This document shows positions 10,947 through 22,429 of a stretch of 64,000 bases of DNA, piece by piece. Each line of letters opens with the position of its first letter. Within the stretch, counting starts at the first letter, position 1. Both the position numbers and the translations under genes were made by a program. Source of the DNA: Cheilinus undulatus (Eukaryota > Chordata > Actinopteri > Labriformes > Labridae); the NCBI RefSeq assembly GCF_018320785.1, contig NC_054869.1:44109789-44173788 (forward strand), given 5' to 3'. The notes under the pieces are model-generated. The model saw nothing but the letters and a program-made list of their open reading frames with translations, made no database searches and was not told the DNA's origin.

Positions 10947-11177
10947 TCAAACATGGTCTTTTCCAGGTTCTGAAGCTGCAGCCAGGGTTTCTTTAAATTG
11001 TCTTTTTCTCTCCAGGTTTTTGTTCACCCTCCTCCTCTTCTCTTGTTTCCTCAGTTCAGATTCTTTCTTCTTCACCAGGATTTCACTGAGTTCTCCTTTA
11101 TAAAGAACATCAAGTTTCTCCCTCATAATGTCCCGCGCTCGCTTTCTGTTGATATCAACAGATCTGGTTTGATGGCA
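10947..11177 (-). CDS. mtrfr: mtrfr coding exon B (basic C-terminus)
   Basis: 231 bases: 76 codons plus TGA, from Cys89 to Val164. It contains [16 protein letters not shown] followed by a long charged helix rich in Lys, Arg and Glu, as in the family. The acceptor is TCTCCGCAG. Confidence 0.93.
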   Translation of the reverse strand, partial: CHQTRSVDINRKRARDIMREKLDVLYKGELSEILVKKKESELRKQEKRRRVNKNLERKRQFKETLAAASEPGKDHV

Positions 11178-14100
11178 CTGCGGAGAAAATAATAAAGAAC
11201 AATTACAATGATTAGTTTATTTAATACCTTAATAAGTATATGCTTTTCTAGAGACTTTGTTCAACTGTAAAATCTATTCAAACAATCTGTTGAAAAAAAT
11301 AACATAGTCCACTCTTTTAGGGCAGAGTAAGGGGTGGATGTGACAAGTAAGCACAAGTAAGCACAGTTTGGCTCTGTCATTCAAGGCAGAACTTTGGCAA
11401 CACTATATATATCACAATTGTCTGTCCGGTTTTAATAATGTTTTCTGGGTTATTATGATGTTGGGGTTAAAATTCAGGCTGAATTTTCATGGGTTCCTCC
11501 GTTGTTTGGGTTTTGTCTTTCTCATTGTGTTCTTTTACTAGTGTGTTCTAATGCTTTGTCTTGTTTGAAATTCTGCTTATTGTCAAAGCACTTGGTAAAC
11601 CTCTGTTTTTAAATGTGCTATACAAATAAAGTTATAATTATGTATATGTATAAAATATAGGCAATGTGTCCCTTCCTCCTTCTGTTGTACAAAAGTGAAG
11701 CCAAAATAACCCTGCATTGGGCACTGATGTAATGCCGTGTGACATAATTTAGAGCAAAGCCTGGGAGCAAAGAACTGACACTACACCTCTTTTACTAACA
11801 GAACACACATTTAACTTGCATAAAAAACACCAAAGATCTGGGTACAGTCACCCACTGTTTTCTACATAAAGATAACAATAAGGTGAGCTTTCCAGGTATA
11901 TAGAGGGTATACATGTGACGTCATAGGCAGAGCAAGTCTCTGCTGTTCCATACACTCAGAAAGAGTGAGAAAGTTCATACTGGTGACAGAAATCAGTAGG
12001 GACTCAGCAGCAAACAGCTTTATTCAACTGAAAAGTGACATCTAAATCTTGATAGTGTTCATCGTAGTCAGTGCAGATCTTCAGCTGATGGAATATTTTT
12101 ATAGAAAAGTTTCGAGCCATTATCCTAAATGACAATTGCAACCCTAAATTTCAGCAGATCAGTCATACTGTAAAATAATTTCTAAGGTGATAAGACATCT
12201 AATGGCAACGGATTACTTTTTATAGCAGTACATATAATCCCACGATGTCTGATAAACATGACTGGTTTATTAAGGGAAAGACCAAAACGTTGTCAGGTCC
12301 ATACATATTTATTACAGATTAAGTAAAGTGGCCTTTGTCAAGTAAGGTGATTCTATTGCGTTAAATACTGGGGTCAATTTTGTGAACGTTTCATCAAATG
12401 ACTATGTCCGACGCTTTAACAGCTTATACTATATAATAAGGAAGTTAAGAGCTGTGTTGTGTGAATTTGTCAAATTAGAAATAAAAAAGGCTTGGGGTGC
12501 AGAAGGCCTAGTGGTTAAGGTATACCCCATGTGTGTGGGCAGCCCAGGTTTGGGTCCAGCCCTGGCACCATTTCCCACTTGTCTCTGCCTCACTCTCTCA
12601 TCCCTGTTTCTGTTTATGCCCTCCTCTACAAATAAAGGCATTAAAGCCCCCAAATATATCTTATCTTACATTAAATAAATAAAATGAAGGTTTAACTGGG
12701 GTTAAACCTGAACTAGATTAAGAAAGAAAGTCAGGGTACATTTATCTTTTTTTGAAAAACATCAAAATTATTGCAAATCCTTTTAACAATCACAGATTGG
12801 TTCAAGTTAAAAGGAAGTACATTAATTACTGAAATGTGGAGAAACAACTGATCAAAAGCTCTGTATTAACAAATCTTTTATGTTAATTCGGTTTCACGCT
12901 GATGTGTATCTTCAGGCTCTGCTTTGTGTACTCAAAATATGGCCTTCATAATGTCAGGTTTATGACCTAAAACTCTGTGTCTCAAGGACACAGGATGGCT
13001 CTCTTTTTTGTCCAAATACCTCTGATTATGTGGACTTTAGTCTGTTTTCCTCCCATTTCCATCTGTCCCCCATTGAGCAGACAGTGTTGTTTCAGAATCT
13101 TGTCATGCACACTGAAACTGACGTCAGTGCATATCCTCCATTCACAGCTGCCCGAGTGTGATTGCTGGCCTTTGTCAAATCCTATGGAAATGTGATGTTT
13201 TGAACTGAAGCTTTACTTGCAACAAATGCCAACAACAAGTCTCCATATAGGCCTATGTGGTTCATGTAATGTGATAGCAAAATAATGAGTGAAACGTTTA
13301 AAATGCACCTAATGTTACTTCAGTGTCTTTATGTACTACTGATGACTACAGTCAAAAGTATAGAAACACACAAAAAAACGTTACCAATGACAAGAGATGG
13401 GTCAGTACTAACCCTGTAGGGATAAAAGTGCAAGCACGTATGTGCAAATGTGTAACTAAGAAAATGATAACTGAAGAGAGGAAAAGATGAGCAGATTAAA
13501 GTAATTTGTGACACAAATTAAAAGAAGTTAGAAAATCCATCCATCCATCCATCCATCTTCTACACCACTTAGCCTACTTGGGGTCATGGGGGCCTGGAGC
13601 CAATCCCAGCTGTCACTGGGCAAGGGGTAGGGTACATCCTGGACTGGTCGTCAGTCAATCGCAGGGCTGACATACAGAGACAAACAACCACTCACACCTA
13701 CAGCCAATTTAGAGTCTCCATTAAACCCAACAAGCATGTCTTTAGTGGTGGGGGGAAGCCAGAGTACCTGAAGAGAACTAACACATGCGCAGGGAGAACA
13801 TGCAAACTCTGCACAGAAAGGCCCTGACAAGAAATCAAACCAGGAACCATACTGCTTCTTGCTAACATCTGCGCTGCTGTGCAGCCCCAAGTTAGAAAAT
13901 AAAGTGTATAAATAAATATAAAAGTAGTATACAAATAGTGTACAACAGCCCTGTCCCCACCCCTGGAAAGTCAACCATTAAAACAGCTGTCAATCATGAC
14001 ATTTCATCTGCTATTTTTCACACTTAATTAAGTATAATAAGACTATACATAAAAACTAACACCTGGGACATAAATCAAAATAATAATAGCTACCAATCAA

Positions 14101-14618
14101 GACAGATTTCTGGTGTGACCAAAAGCTTATCTAACACAGACTTTTGTTTGACCCATGTCCAGTCTATTTAAACGCAGAAGGTAGGGTTTATGATGTTTAC
14201 TACAGCAGGGAAAGCTTCGAATATTTCCCAGGCAGCTGTTCATCTTCATATAACGTATCTATTTCAAAATCAATAACATCACTATTATGCTCCTGATCTT
14301 GCATGGATTCCAGGACAGCTAGTAAAAGATAAACATAATTAAAACCAAATTAACCTTCACAACGATTCCACTGGGGATGTGCTTCAGAACCACACAGTTG
14401 CTGGTTTTGTTGGTTGCCTGTCCTCCAGGTCCAGATCCTCTCACGAACTGCTCCTCAAGCTCGTCTTCATTCAGGACAGGAAGGTTTATCAGGTCCTTTT
14501 TACCAGCTAACAATATTCGCATTTGTCCGGGAAATGAAGGGTGAGTGGGGTAAATTTTCCACATGAGCCGACAGGACACTCTGTACACACAGTTGAGTAA
14601 GGGGGAGAGGCGGGACAT
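10947..14618 (-). CDS. mtrfr: mtrfr (C12orf65), mitochondrial translation release factor in rescue
   Basis: The protein acts in the mitochondrial matrix, where the family helps release nascent chains from stalled large ribosomal subunits. Two coding exons, 14618-14355 and 11177-10947, join in phase 0 (AAG/TGC) and give 164 residues, close to the human length. Residues 1-41 are basic with no acidic residue, as expected of a mitochondrial presequence. The release-factor core [20 protein letters not shown] at 60-79 carries the GGQ tripeptide at 65-67. Exon 2 begins [20 protein letters not shown], then a Lys/Arg-rich tail, both diagnostic of this family. The exon acceptors are TTATTTTAG and TCTCCGCAG; the donor is GTTAAT. 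The start ATG has A at -3, 4 bases into the exon, so an upstream non-coding exon is expected. It is intact and on the same strand as kmt5a. Confidence 0.95.
12492..12690 (+). mobile_element. tRNA-derived SINE copy
   Basis: It starts TTGGGGTGCAGAAGGCCTAG, has a B-box-like GGTTTGGGTCC, and ends ACAAATAAAGGCATTAAAGC followed by an A/T-rich tail. It is the same family as the copy in the mtrfr 3' UTR, opposite in direction, and lies in the mtrfr intron. Confidence 0.7.
13540..13888 (-). mobile_element. Dispersed tRNA-type SINE with (ATGG)n tail
   Basis: On the plus strand it begins with (ATCC)n at 13540-13557 and contains words well known from a very common teleost repeat, such as ACATGCAAACTC...CACAGAAAGG near 13798-13823 and AATCCCAGCTG near 13602. 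On the minus strand it would start with a tRNA-like head near 13888 and end in the (ATGG)n tail. It is degenerate and lies in the mtrfr intron. Confidence 0.65.
14355..14618 (-). CDS. mtrfr: mtrfr coding exon A (presequence and GGQ domain)
   Basis: 264 bases, 88 codons. It has acceptor TTATTTTAG just before GGAAATG and donor GTTAATTT after Lys88. It holds the presequence and the catalytic GGQ loop. Reading through the donor meets a stop after about 11 codons, so intron retention would truncate the protein. Confidence 0.94.
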
Positions 14619-14622
14619 TTCC

Positions 14623-14930
14623 CTAAAATAAGCAAAACAGAGGCTAGTTGGCACGTTAAAACATACTCAAGAGTCACAATGGAAACGTAGTCTTTCAGCA
14701 ATAAGAAATAAAAACAAATGATGCTACCAATGCGATTATCGAGTTTACTGTACTTCGTTTTCGTCGCTTTTCACGGTCGGGGGTACACGATCATGTTGAT
14801 GTTCTTCTTCTTCTACGCTTTTGTCCTTGTTCGCTCGCCCAACCAGCAGCCGTTACGTTCTTCTTCGTTGCCAGATGTAGAAGTCGGTAGTGACTTTCCT
14901 GCCATCTGGTGACACTTCACTGAGAAGGTA
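14623..14930 (-). promoter_or_regulatory. Presumed mtrfr promoter and untranslated first exon
   Basis: A CpG-richer stretch (about 14750-14900) directly upstream of the first coding exon. A minus-strand donor-like ACA/GTAAAC near 14745-14755 could end a non-coding exon. On the plus strand GAGAAG/GTAGGA near 14930 looks like a donor, so the region may be bidirectional. It contains a CTCF-like motif at 14899-14912. The exact start is not determinable. Confidence 0.45.
14899..14912 (-). promoter_or_regulatory. CTCF-like motif
   Basis: The minus strand reads TCACCAGATGGCAG, 13 of 14 positions of the CTCF core CCASYAGRKGGCRS. It sits in the presumed mtrfr promoter and points left. Confidence 0.5.
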
Positions 14931-15639
14931 GGACAAATTGATAAACGGTAAATGGTGTTTATTTCTTGTGAAATCTGCTTTTTAGTTTATTTTTCGGTAA
15001 ATGTTTTAATGATTTCAATTTGCGCGAATGATAACTAAATAGGAATACAATGTATCAATTGTCGACAACTTTATAAAGAGTCATCAGCAAACTAATATCA
15101 CATCCGGGTGTTTTACTGTCACCGGCATATGGAAGTCTAATTCCACTACTTTAGAAGAAAAACATATGAAAGTAAGGTAATTATTTTTTTTTTTAATGGA
15201 AATTATAAGACATTAAGTCATAACTATGAGATAGTAAGTCGAATTTATCCCGAAAAATACTTTAATTTTTTATCTAATAGTTTTGAACTTTTATCTAGGA
15301 CTGATGTTATGATTTCGACTTAGACACACGTATGCGTTATAATAGTAAAAGAATGGACGTCGTCATTAGCAAGTATGGTTTTTAAAATTCTGACACCTTT
15401 ATTTACAGGTGTTTATCTTATTTATTAAATTTTTTCCAAGTTTCAAGTGATTGGCTTGTTTGACTAATAAAACCTCTTTAATGCCAATGTTAAAACACAT
15501 TTCTACAAAATAATGTAAATTAAACAAAAATGTGTCGTGTAAAATAAGTAACTGCATACATTTTCACACACCCCCCTTAAAGTGACTGAACTTATTTAAC
15601 CGACGTGCAGCCAGTTGGTGCTAGTAGTTTCACAATTAG
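14931..15639. other. Intergenic, AT-rich
   Basis: No gene is seen. Sequence near 15540-15640 leads into the Tc1 relic and may contain its worn left end. Confidence 0.45.
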
Positions 15640-16710
15640 TGAAATGGGGATCACCTTAGTGCAGTGAATGTGTCTCAAGTGATTGTGGTTTAAAGACTAC
15701 CATGTCCAGAAGGTCAAGTCACTGATTTATCTATACTCCTGACTACCTTTACACCGTGAAGACAAGAGAACATTCAGAGCAACTCAGAGGAAAGGTAATT
15801 GAAAAGTATAAGTCAGGGGATGGATATTAAAAACACTGGACAGTCCCTGGAGTTTGGTTAAATCTATCATCAAGAAATGGAAGGAATATGGCAAAAAGGG
15901 AAATCTGCCTACATCTGGTCATCCTCACAAACTGAGTGACCGTGCAAGAAGGAGGCTAATGAGAGAGGCCACCAAGACACCTACGACTACTCTGAAGGAG
16001 TTCCAAACTTCAGCAGCTGAGCTGGGAGAGACTCTGCATACAACAACTGCTGTACAGATTTTTCACCAGTCAAAGCTTTATGGGAGAGTGGCAAAGAGAA
16101 TGCCACTGTTGAAGAAAACTCAAGATTAAACCTGAACTAGACTTCACTAAAAGGCATGTGGGAGCCTCCATGGTCAAGTGGAAAAAAGTTCTTTAGTCTG
16201 ATGAGACCAAAATGGTGCTTTTGGGGCATCGGACAAGACCTATTTTTGGTGGACAGACACCGAACACTGCAGATCACCACAAACACACTATCTCCACTGT
16301 GAAGCACAGTGGTGGCAGCATCATGCTGTGGGGATGCTTCTGAGCAGCCAGCCCTGAAGGGCTTGTAAAGGTAGAGGGTAAATGAATCTGGTAAAATGTA
16401 GGAAAATCCAGGAGGACAATCTTATTCAGTTTGCAAGAGAACTATGGCTTAGGAGAACATTCATTTTCCAGCAAGACAATGACCCATAGAATACAGTGAA
16501 AGCTACACAGAAAGTTTAAAGACAATAAGGTGAATGTTCTGGATCCCAGGCATCAATCTAGTAGAGCATTTGTGGCTGGACCTGAAACGGCTGCTCACGC
16601 CCCATTCCTGTGCAGCCTGACAGAACTTGAGCAGAAAGGAGTGACGTTGGCACTTTGGGGAAATGAGATGGATGCCATTGTCCCTGTTGAAAGTTACTGT
16701 GCTGTTAGGT
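15640..16710 (+). pseudogene. Tc1-like transposase relic
   Basis: Successive plus-strand pieces follow a fish Tc1 transposase in order. The N-terminal KTREHSEQLRGKVIEKYKSG lies near 15760-15820. The open piece 15854-16129 carries the paired-like helix-turn-helix (IIKKWKEYGKKGNLPTSGHP) and ends near [23 protein letters not shown] lies near 16306-16344. HLW and LKR-like C-terminal words lie near 16565-16600. Frameshifts and stops separate the pieces, so no transposase can be made. Inverted repeats are too worn to place, so the ends are approximate. Confidence 0.85.
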
Positions 16711-18475
16711 TGATTTTGAAATCATTATTTTAAAATGGAAAAATTGTGTATTATTGTGTTAATATCTGTGTGCTTTGCTTGATAAGATATAGAGAATTGT
16801 TGTTGAATCAAATCTCCAAAACAATACCTTTATGATCTCCATTGTTTGTAGTGTATATAGGTGAAGCAGTAATCTGTGTTGTGTAAGATGAACTGTCTTA
16901 TTAAGTTTTTAAAATGTTCAACAAGGTCCAGTTCATGTAATGATCATTTAACTCTATGTGCACATCTAGTTAAAGAGAGAGCAGTCTCTCTCTCTCTCTC
17001 TCTCTCTCAACAATGATTATAATTAGTGAATCAGGAAACTATGTAGGTCAAAAGAAAAAGACAATCTCTCTGATGACCTGTGGTGACATTTCTCAGAAAT
17101 TGCGGCAGTGATGGTTGGTGGGTGGAGACAGTGTGTTTCTAATTACTTGTAGTTTATTTTTAGTGCTCAAATTAAAACTGGTCTCTATTATGGTACAATG
17201 TAACCTTGACTATGTTATTCTTATAAAGCTCTTGAAGGAGACCACAAATTATTCTTAAAAGACAATATAAACTAACTTTCTTAACTGAACTTGTAGGCCC
17301 ACAAGTTACATTTTACCTTAAGAAGTTCAACAAAATCCAAAAACCCGATTGTCACTTTTTTTTATCAAGTGAAGTAAAACACCTGTTTATAATTATTTCT
17401 CTAGATAAAAGATAGATCATACACTGATAATGGAAAAGCTACTATGTAGAAATAGAGCAACCTATTAAAGGCCCCAATGCCTTTACACAATTATCAAATA
17501 TTCTTTGACGTTTTGCCCCTCAACTCACTCTATGGACAAGTACGGACAAACCAGAGCTCTATAAGGTTTAACTCTCCCTACGTGCCTCACTTTAACTGAA
17601 TTTGTGGCTCAAGAGGCACTAACTTAGATTATTTTGTATTTGCTGTGTAGTGTTCCTGATTGACATTAGGTGCATGTATTATCATCATGTCTGTCTTTGT
17701 ATCCTATCCATGACTGGTGAAATAATTCAAGTATAACTACAGTTACTCTGGTTAAAAAATTGCTTAAGTACAAGTAAAAGTACCGTTATATAATTTTATG
17801 TAAAAAGTATTTAATTTATTTCTTACTTTCGGTATTGAGTTATGAGGAATATAAATTAGATCTCCAACCAGGCTGTTCAGGTAAAATCATATCTATAATA
17901 AAGTTAAATGCACATCACATAATTTAATTACATGTTAAGAGTGGATGCATTGGTCCAAACTATACATAAGTTATTAAACTACAATTTTAAAAGTGTTAAA
18001 TCCTTCACTGTATGGCAGAGCAGCAATGACTCATGAAAATCTGTGGCAATGTGGGTCTCCTCTGGCAAGAACAGAGCAGAGAGCAGACCTCATAGATGGC
18101 AATGCATGCCGGTGAAGAGTATGCACTGTGCGACCTTTAGGACACCTAAAGTCACAAGTGGGAACTCTAACTCAGTGGATGACTCGTGGTGTAAATATGG
18201 CTCACTTTAAAAATGTGACAATCCACCAGAAAGATGACCAAAAGAACCCCAGCATGGCTCACTGTCACACAGGCAACAACCAAACACGAAAGTATGTGTT
18301 CTTACTTTAAGTATAAAGCACATTAGCTTACCTATTTTGAAATGTGCTTTAGGTATAATTGCTATGGCTACAGTTATTTTATAAATTTGATCATGTTACT
18401 TGAAATCCTACATTGAAAAGAGCAGAAAAAATGCCTTACTACTGTTACGGTGAGTTGAGGTTATGTGCCATATGT
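16711..18475. other. Intergenic, with (TC)12
   Basis: AT-rich spacer. It contains a (TC)12 microsatellite at 16985-17008. No gene is seen; small open frames such as 18128-18310 have no recognisable domain. Confidence 0.5.
16985..17008. repeat. (TC)12 microsatellite
   Basis: Uninterrupted TC dinucleotides. Confidence 0.95.
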
Positions 18476-18491
18476 CCAGCAGAGGGCGCCA
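18476..18491 (+). promoter_or_regulatory. Strong CTCF-binding motif
   Basis: CCAGCAGAGGGCGCCA matches all 14 positions of the CTCF core CCASYAGRKGGCRS in forward direction. It lies outside recognisable repeats, between the minus-strand gene pair and the plus-strand promoter at 20.1 kb, a likely insulator position. Confidence 0.7.
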
Positions 18492-18499
18492 TTCTCCAT

Positions 18500-19490
18500 G
18501 GACTGTTTAGCTGTATGGCTGTATACAAGCATGCGCTCTGTCAAGTCGCAAAAGCAGAGACAAAAAAAGGAAATCAAGCGACCTCTTCTTCACAATAAAG
18601 TACGAAGTGCTGTCTGCTGCTTTGATGTATCAAAAAAGAAAGTAATTAGTCCTCTTTTAATTTGTGAGAAAACATAGCAGACCAGTGACATTTAAGACAA
18701 ACAGTAACTAAAAAAGAAGGAGACAGAACAGAATAAACATAGTAAGGTTTGACCATTCATGCTTTAGGTTTAGTCTTGAAGTAGAGATTCTTTTGGAGGG
18801 TGAACTACAACAAAATAATGCAGAACATAAAAAAATCTAACAAAGTAAGACAGGTTTCTCGTTTAAGTGTATGTTTACATGTTTGTATATATGTGTTAGG
18901 GGTGAAGACATTTATCCAGAAGTGTAATTTTTCTTGTAATTTATGAAGTAACATGATAGACTAGTGTCAGTCAGTATAAACAACAAAAACAACGACAATA
19001 CTATCAAATGCTAAAGGGACCAAAGCAACGAAACATGATAAATAAAAACAAACAATAAGGTCTGCATTAGTGAATAGAAGATTTAAGATGATTATGGAAG
19101 TAAATAAGTTTACAGTACACTGGCGAGAAAAAAAATGCAAAAATAACTACACTAATAACAACAACAACAATAATAAAAATATGAACAATAATATTAATTA
19201 TGATAATAATAAAATAATATAATAATAATAAAACAATAGTAAAACAGTAATTGTTCTATACTGTATAGAATATTTGCTTTTTCATTGTGTGTTCACATGT
19301 TTGAGTGCCTGTGTTATGGGCAAAGAGGTTACTCCTTTCTTATTTCATCTGGAAAACTTGTTCAAGAATTATTTGTTTCAATAATATTTCTTGTAATAAT
19401 TTCTTGAACTATCAGAACTGTAGAAAATGTCATTTTAGTAAAAAAAAACAAACAAACAAAAAATAGTTAATTCTGACATCTGCCAGCAAA
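18500..19490. other. Intergenic, A-rich
   Basis: No gene is seen. It contains an (AAT/AATA)n tract at about 19142-19235 and an A-rich run at 19440-19463. Confidence 0.5.
19142..19235. repeat. (AAT/AATA)n simple repeat
   Basis: Imperfect trinucleotide and tetranucleotide A/T repeat. Confidence 0.85.
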
Positions 19491-19499
19491 GCGAACATT

Positions 19500-20225
19500 A
19501 GGTCCAGCTTTTATTTTGAAGTATGCAGCGGAAATGCCCGTGTTCTCACGAAAACTTGACAATATTTTGTGTCGTGCCTGAAAGGACTGTGAAGTCTTGC
19601 AGCGGTTCAGACTTGAGGAGTGACACTTTACGATGGCGAGGTCTCTTCATCTGGCTGCTAGTCGCTCTTCCCGTTTCTCTGGACGGAGGTTACAGCCTTT
19701 GGGCTGAGCTCACAGCCGTTACATTATCCTCCCCCTGCACGAGCCCAACCGTTAACTCTTGCGAGGGGAGCTTGGATATTCAAGGACATTTTAACGTTGC
19801 CATAGCTACTTTGGCCTTTCCTATCGATTGAGGAAATCCAGCGTGTGGTTCTCGGGCGCAACGATGTGGCCAGATTTTGTAAACACGGGCAGAAACGGCG
19901 ATTAGTGTCACGTAACACACTCTTGAGCTGAAGATGTTCTACTGCGTGTCATCTCTACATGTTGTACCCACACCCCTTCCTCCGCTGAGGGGCCAAATTA
20001 ACGTAAGGGGAATCAGTTGCTGACTTTGGATGCGTTCATCTTCATTATGGCAGCGTTTCCGCGCCTCATTAAGTTAGCCGCTGCTTCGTGCTGATAGAAA
20101 ACCGTGATACACGTGAAGGCAGTGACCCCCTATAAAACCCGGAGTAAAGGTGGATAAACTTTGACTCGCTGGGTGCTGGAGTGTGGCGAAACCAGAGGTG
20201 CATCGTTACTGTGCATCAGGTCCAG
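19500..20225 (+). promoter_or_regulatory. Plus-strand TATA promoter and untranslated first exon of an unidentified gene
   Basis: A locally CpG-richer region. TATAAAA at 20131-20137 sits in a C-rich context, so transcription should start near 20160-20165. The following about 60 bases contain no ATG and end CAG/GTATGT at 20225/20226, a consensus splice donor. This makes a short 5' untranslated exon with a very long first intron to the right. The gene cannot be named from this window; human gene order near KMT5A and C12orf65 makes a PITPNM2 or MPHOSPH9 relative possible. A 102-codon open frame at 19523-19831 inside the region has no recognisable domain and I do not call it. Confidence 0.5.
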
Positions 20226-21755
20226 GTATGTTGAGCTCTGCCAGCCATCTATTTGTCATTACCGTGCTGCCATGTTGCTAGGTAACTAACTGACGGTGGG
20301 TTTACTCCAGTTCAAATTTGATCATCCCCTCTCAGAGATTCAACGTCATGTCCACTAAATCTTATTTTACAAGTTTCTTTTTATCACCGTCTGCTGTCAG
20401 TCCTTGCATTTTAATTTGTTTTGGCTAACTTTCTCTTCCTCTTTTGGCCGGATGGAGTTTAGCATGTTTTTATGCTCTCATACCACAGCCCTATGGCTGT
20501 CACATAAGCATGCTTGTTAAAGCTTATGAAATATTCCCTTTCTGTGCTCACTGGAAGCTGTCCTGTTTTTGTTATACGGCTGATAAATACATAGACTGGA
20601 ATCACTGCTATCCAGACTTTTGCCCTACCATGTTGGACCTTCGGTGACACCCAGGTGTAAGAATGCATCAAGACCTTACTGCAAACTGTAGCACAAACAA
20701 TGCTTTTGACTCCAACAAGAAGCTTTGAAATAAAGATCCCATGCTTGACTTTCACTTAGCTTATTTCTGAAAACACCTGCTGTCCACAAGCTTGTATGTG
20801 CATCCTCCAGGCCCCTTTCTGTTAAAATCTGATTTATGAGTTTCAGCATCAAGAGTCACTCCACTTGACTCAGCAGGGCCTGGATGAGTCACAGAGGCAA
20901 CGCTGACTAGGAAGCTGTAGCGTCTGTTGTCCAGATGATGACTCTGCTGTGAGAGCAGGTGACCCCTTCATGTATTTTCAGCATCGCTTTCTACTTTCAA
21001 ATCAGGGCTTTAATCTGAGGTTCAAGATTAGCCTACTACTCAAAAAAAACCCTCTGCATCAGAGAACAAGATGTGGCCTGCACTCATTCAGACACATACT
21101 GAGACTGGTTATTGTGTCCTTTCTGGGCCTGGAGAACATTGTACTAGTATGCACACAGGGTGTAATCTCTCCTTGACATGTTAGAACTTGCATCCTGCCT
21201 TCTATGGTTGTGAGGGTTGTGTAAGAGGCTCACAAAGTCATCTGCTCTGTGATCTTACAGATTTCATTGGCTTTGTGATGTTTAACTACGTTAAAAAAGT
21301 GAGTGAAGAGGTGAAGGTCTCTGTGAGTGCAATTAGCCAAAATTAGGTAATATACAGCCAGTGTGATTTTGCTCTGCTCGTGAAGCACTTTCTGATTTTG
21401 GTTTTAGCAGGGTTCTTGTGGTACCAGAATTTCAATCTTTGATAGGATTCTTTTTAGTAAATTCAAAATACTTGTGCCCTACTGAAAGGATAAGCACTCA
21501 GTGAAGAAATCCTTGAACTTAGTAATACCCTCCATATTTTCTTCCTCAAGTCAACTGTACAGACAGATGGGCAGCAAAAGCCCGCGCTTCACTAGGATTG
21601 TCAAGTCAGAACTCCCCTTGTTTCTAAAAATTATGTGATATTGATACCTGCGTCTATACTTTATCTAATAAAAAAATGAAAACTGGGCACCATATATTGG
21701 GTCATATCTTATTTTTAATCACAAAAATTGCAGACCAGTTACTGAATCTGTCTAA
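20226..21755. other. Putative first intron, unique sequence
   Basis: Starts with the GTATGT donor. No coding exon or bounded repeat is recognised. Overlapping antisense open frames near 20444-20755 are not supported. Confidence 0.4.
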
Positions 21756-22426
21756 AGGCCGTCTCAGACTATACGATTGTTTTTGTCTTGTGACAGCACG
21801 ATATCAGACTATGCAACAAAAATGTTATCCAGTCTTGGCCGGCAGACTGGCCACTCAACAAGTGTGATCCCGACCATTCATCATGTGCTGATGTCACTGC
21901 TTTCTCCACACTGTGTGCAAGTTCATAGGTCATCAGGGAGGCGGGTCAAAGAGTATCAATCATAGCTACAACAGAAGTGCTGTATGTGATGCTAGCAGTC
22001 TTTTGCTCTGTAATGAAAACAAACAAACAAACAAACCAAGAAGCAATTATGGACTTGTCCTGATGTATCAAGAGGAGGTCATTATGGACTGGCTATCTGT
22101 CAAATAGAACTTGAGGTATGTATGCACCTGCACCAGTACCACATCAAGAAAATTAGCCTAATTAGCCTAGCCAGTACATACAATGTCACTGTATGCTCAC
22201 ATAAATCCCCTGACAGAGAAAAACTAGACTACGATGCAAGGAAAATTCTGACGTGCTAGTCTTATTGAATTGTGGTCTTTGGGTCTTTGACATGTCATTG
22301 ATTCTGTCACACCACAAGAGCATTAGTCATTCCAGATGTTCATATTGGGGATAAACGTTTGACGATGGGCTGGGAAAATGTAGTCAGGCTAAAATCTAGC
22401 TGAATTTGTATAGTCTGAGTCAACCT
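21756..22426. mobile_element. PIF/Harbinger-type MITE, 671 bp
   Basis: It is flanked by TAA at 21753-21755 and 22427-22429, the 3-bp duplication of this superfamily. The ends AGGCCGTCTCAGACTATAC and, reversed, AGGTTGACTCAGACTATAC are almost identical. No transposase is present. Confidence 0.75.
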
Positions 22427-22429
22427 TAA

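Larger units (their letters stand above)
11178..14354 (-). other. mtrfr intron
   Basis: A 3.2-kb intron with GT at 14354-14353 (minus) and AG at 11179-11178. It contains a plus-strand SINE (12492-12690) and a tRNA-type dispersed repeat (13540-13888). The rest is unique AT-rich sequence with no gene seen. Confidence 0.85.

Noticed and set aside
14718..14912. 64-codon hydrophobic plus-strand frame opposite the mtrfr promoter
   Set aside because: No recognisable domain; falls in presumed promoter/untranslated exon DNA.
19523..19831. 102-codon open frame near the plus-strand promoter
   Set aside because: Lies upstream of the TATA box, shows no family resemblance and has a poor codon pattern.
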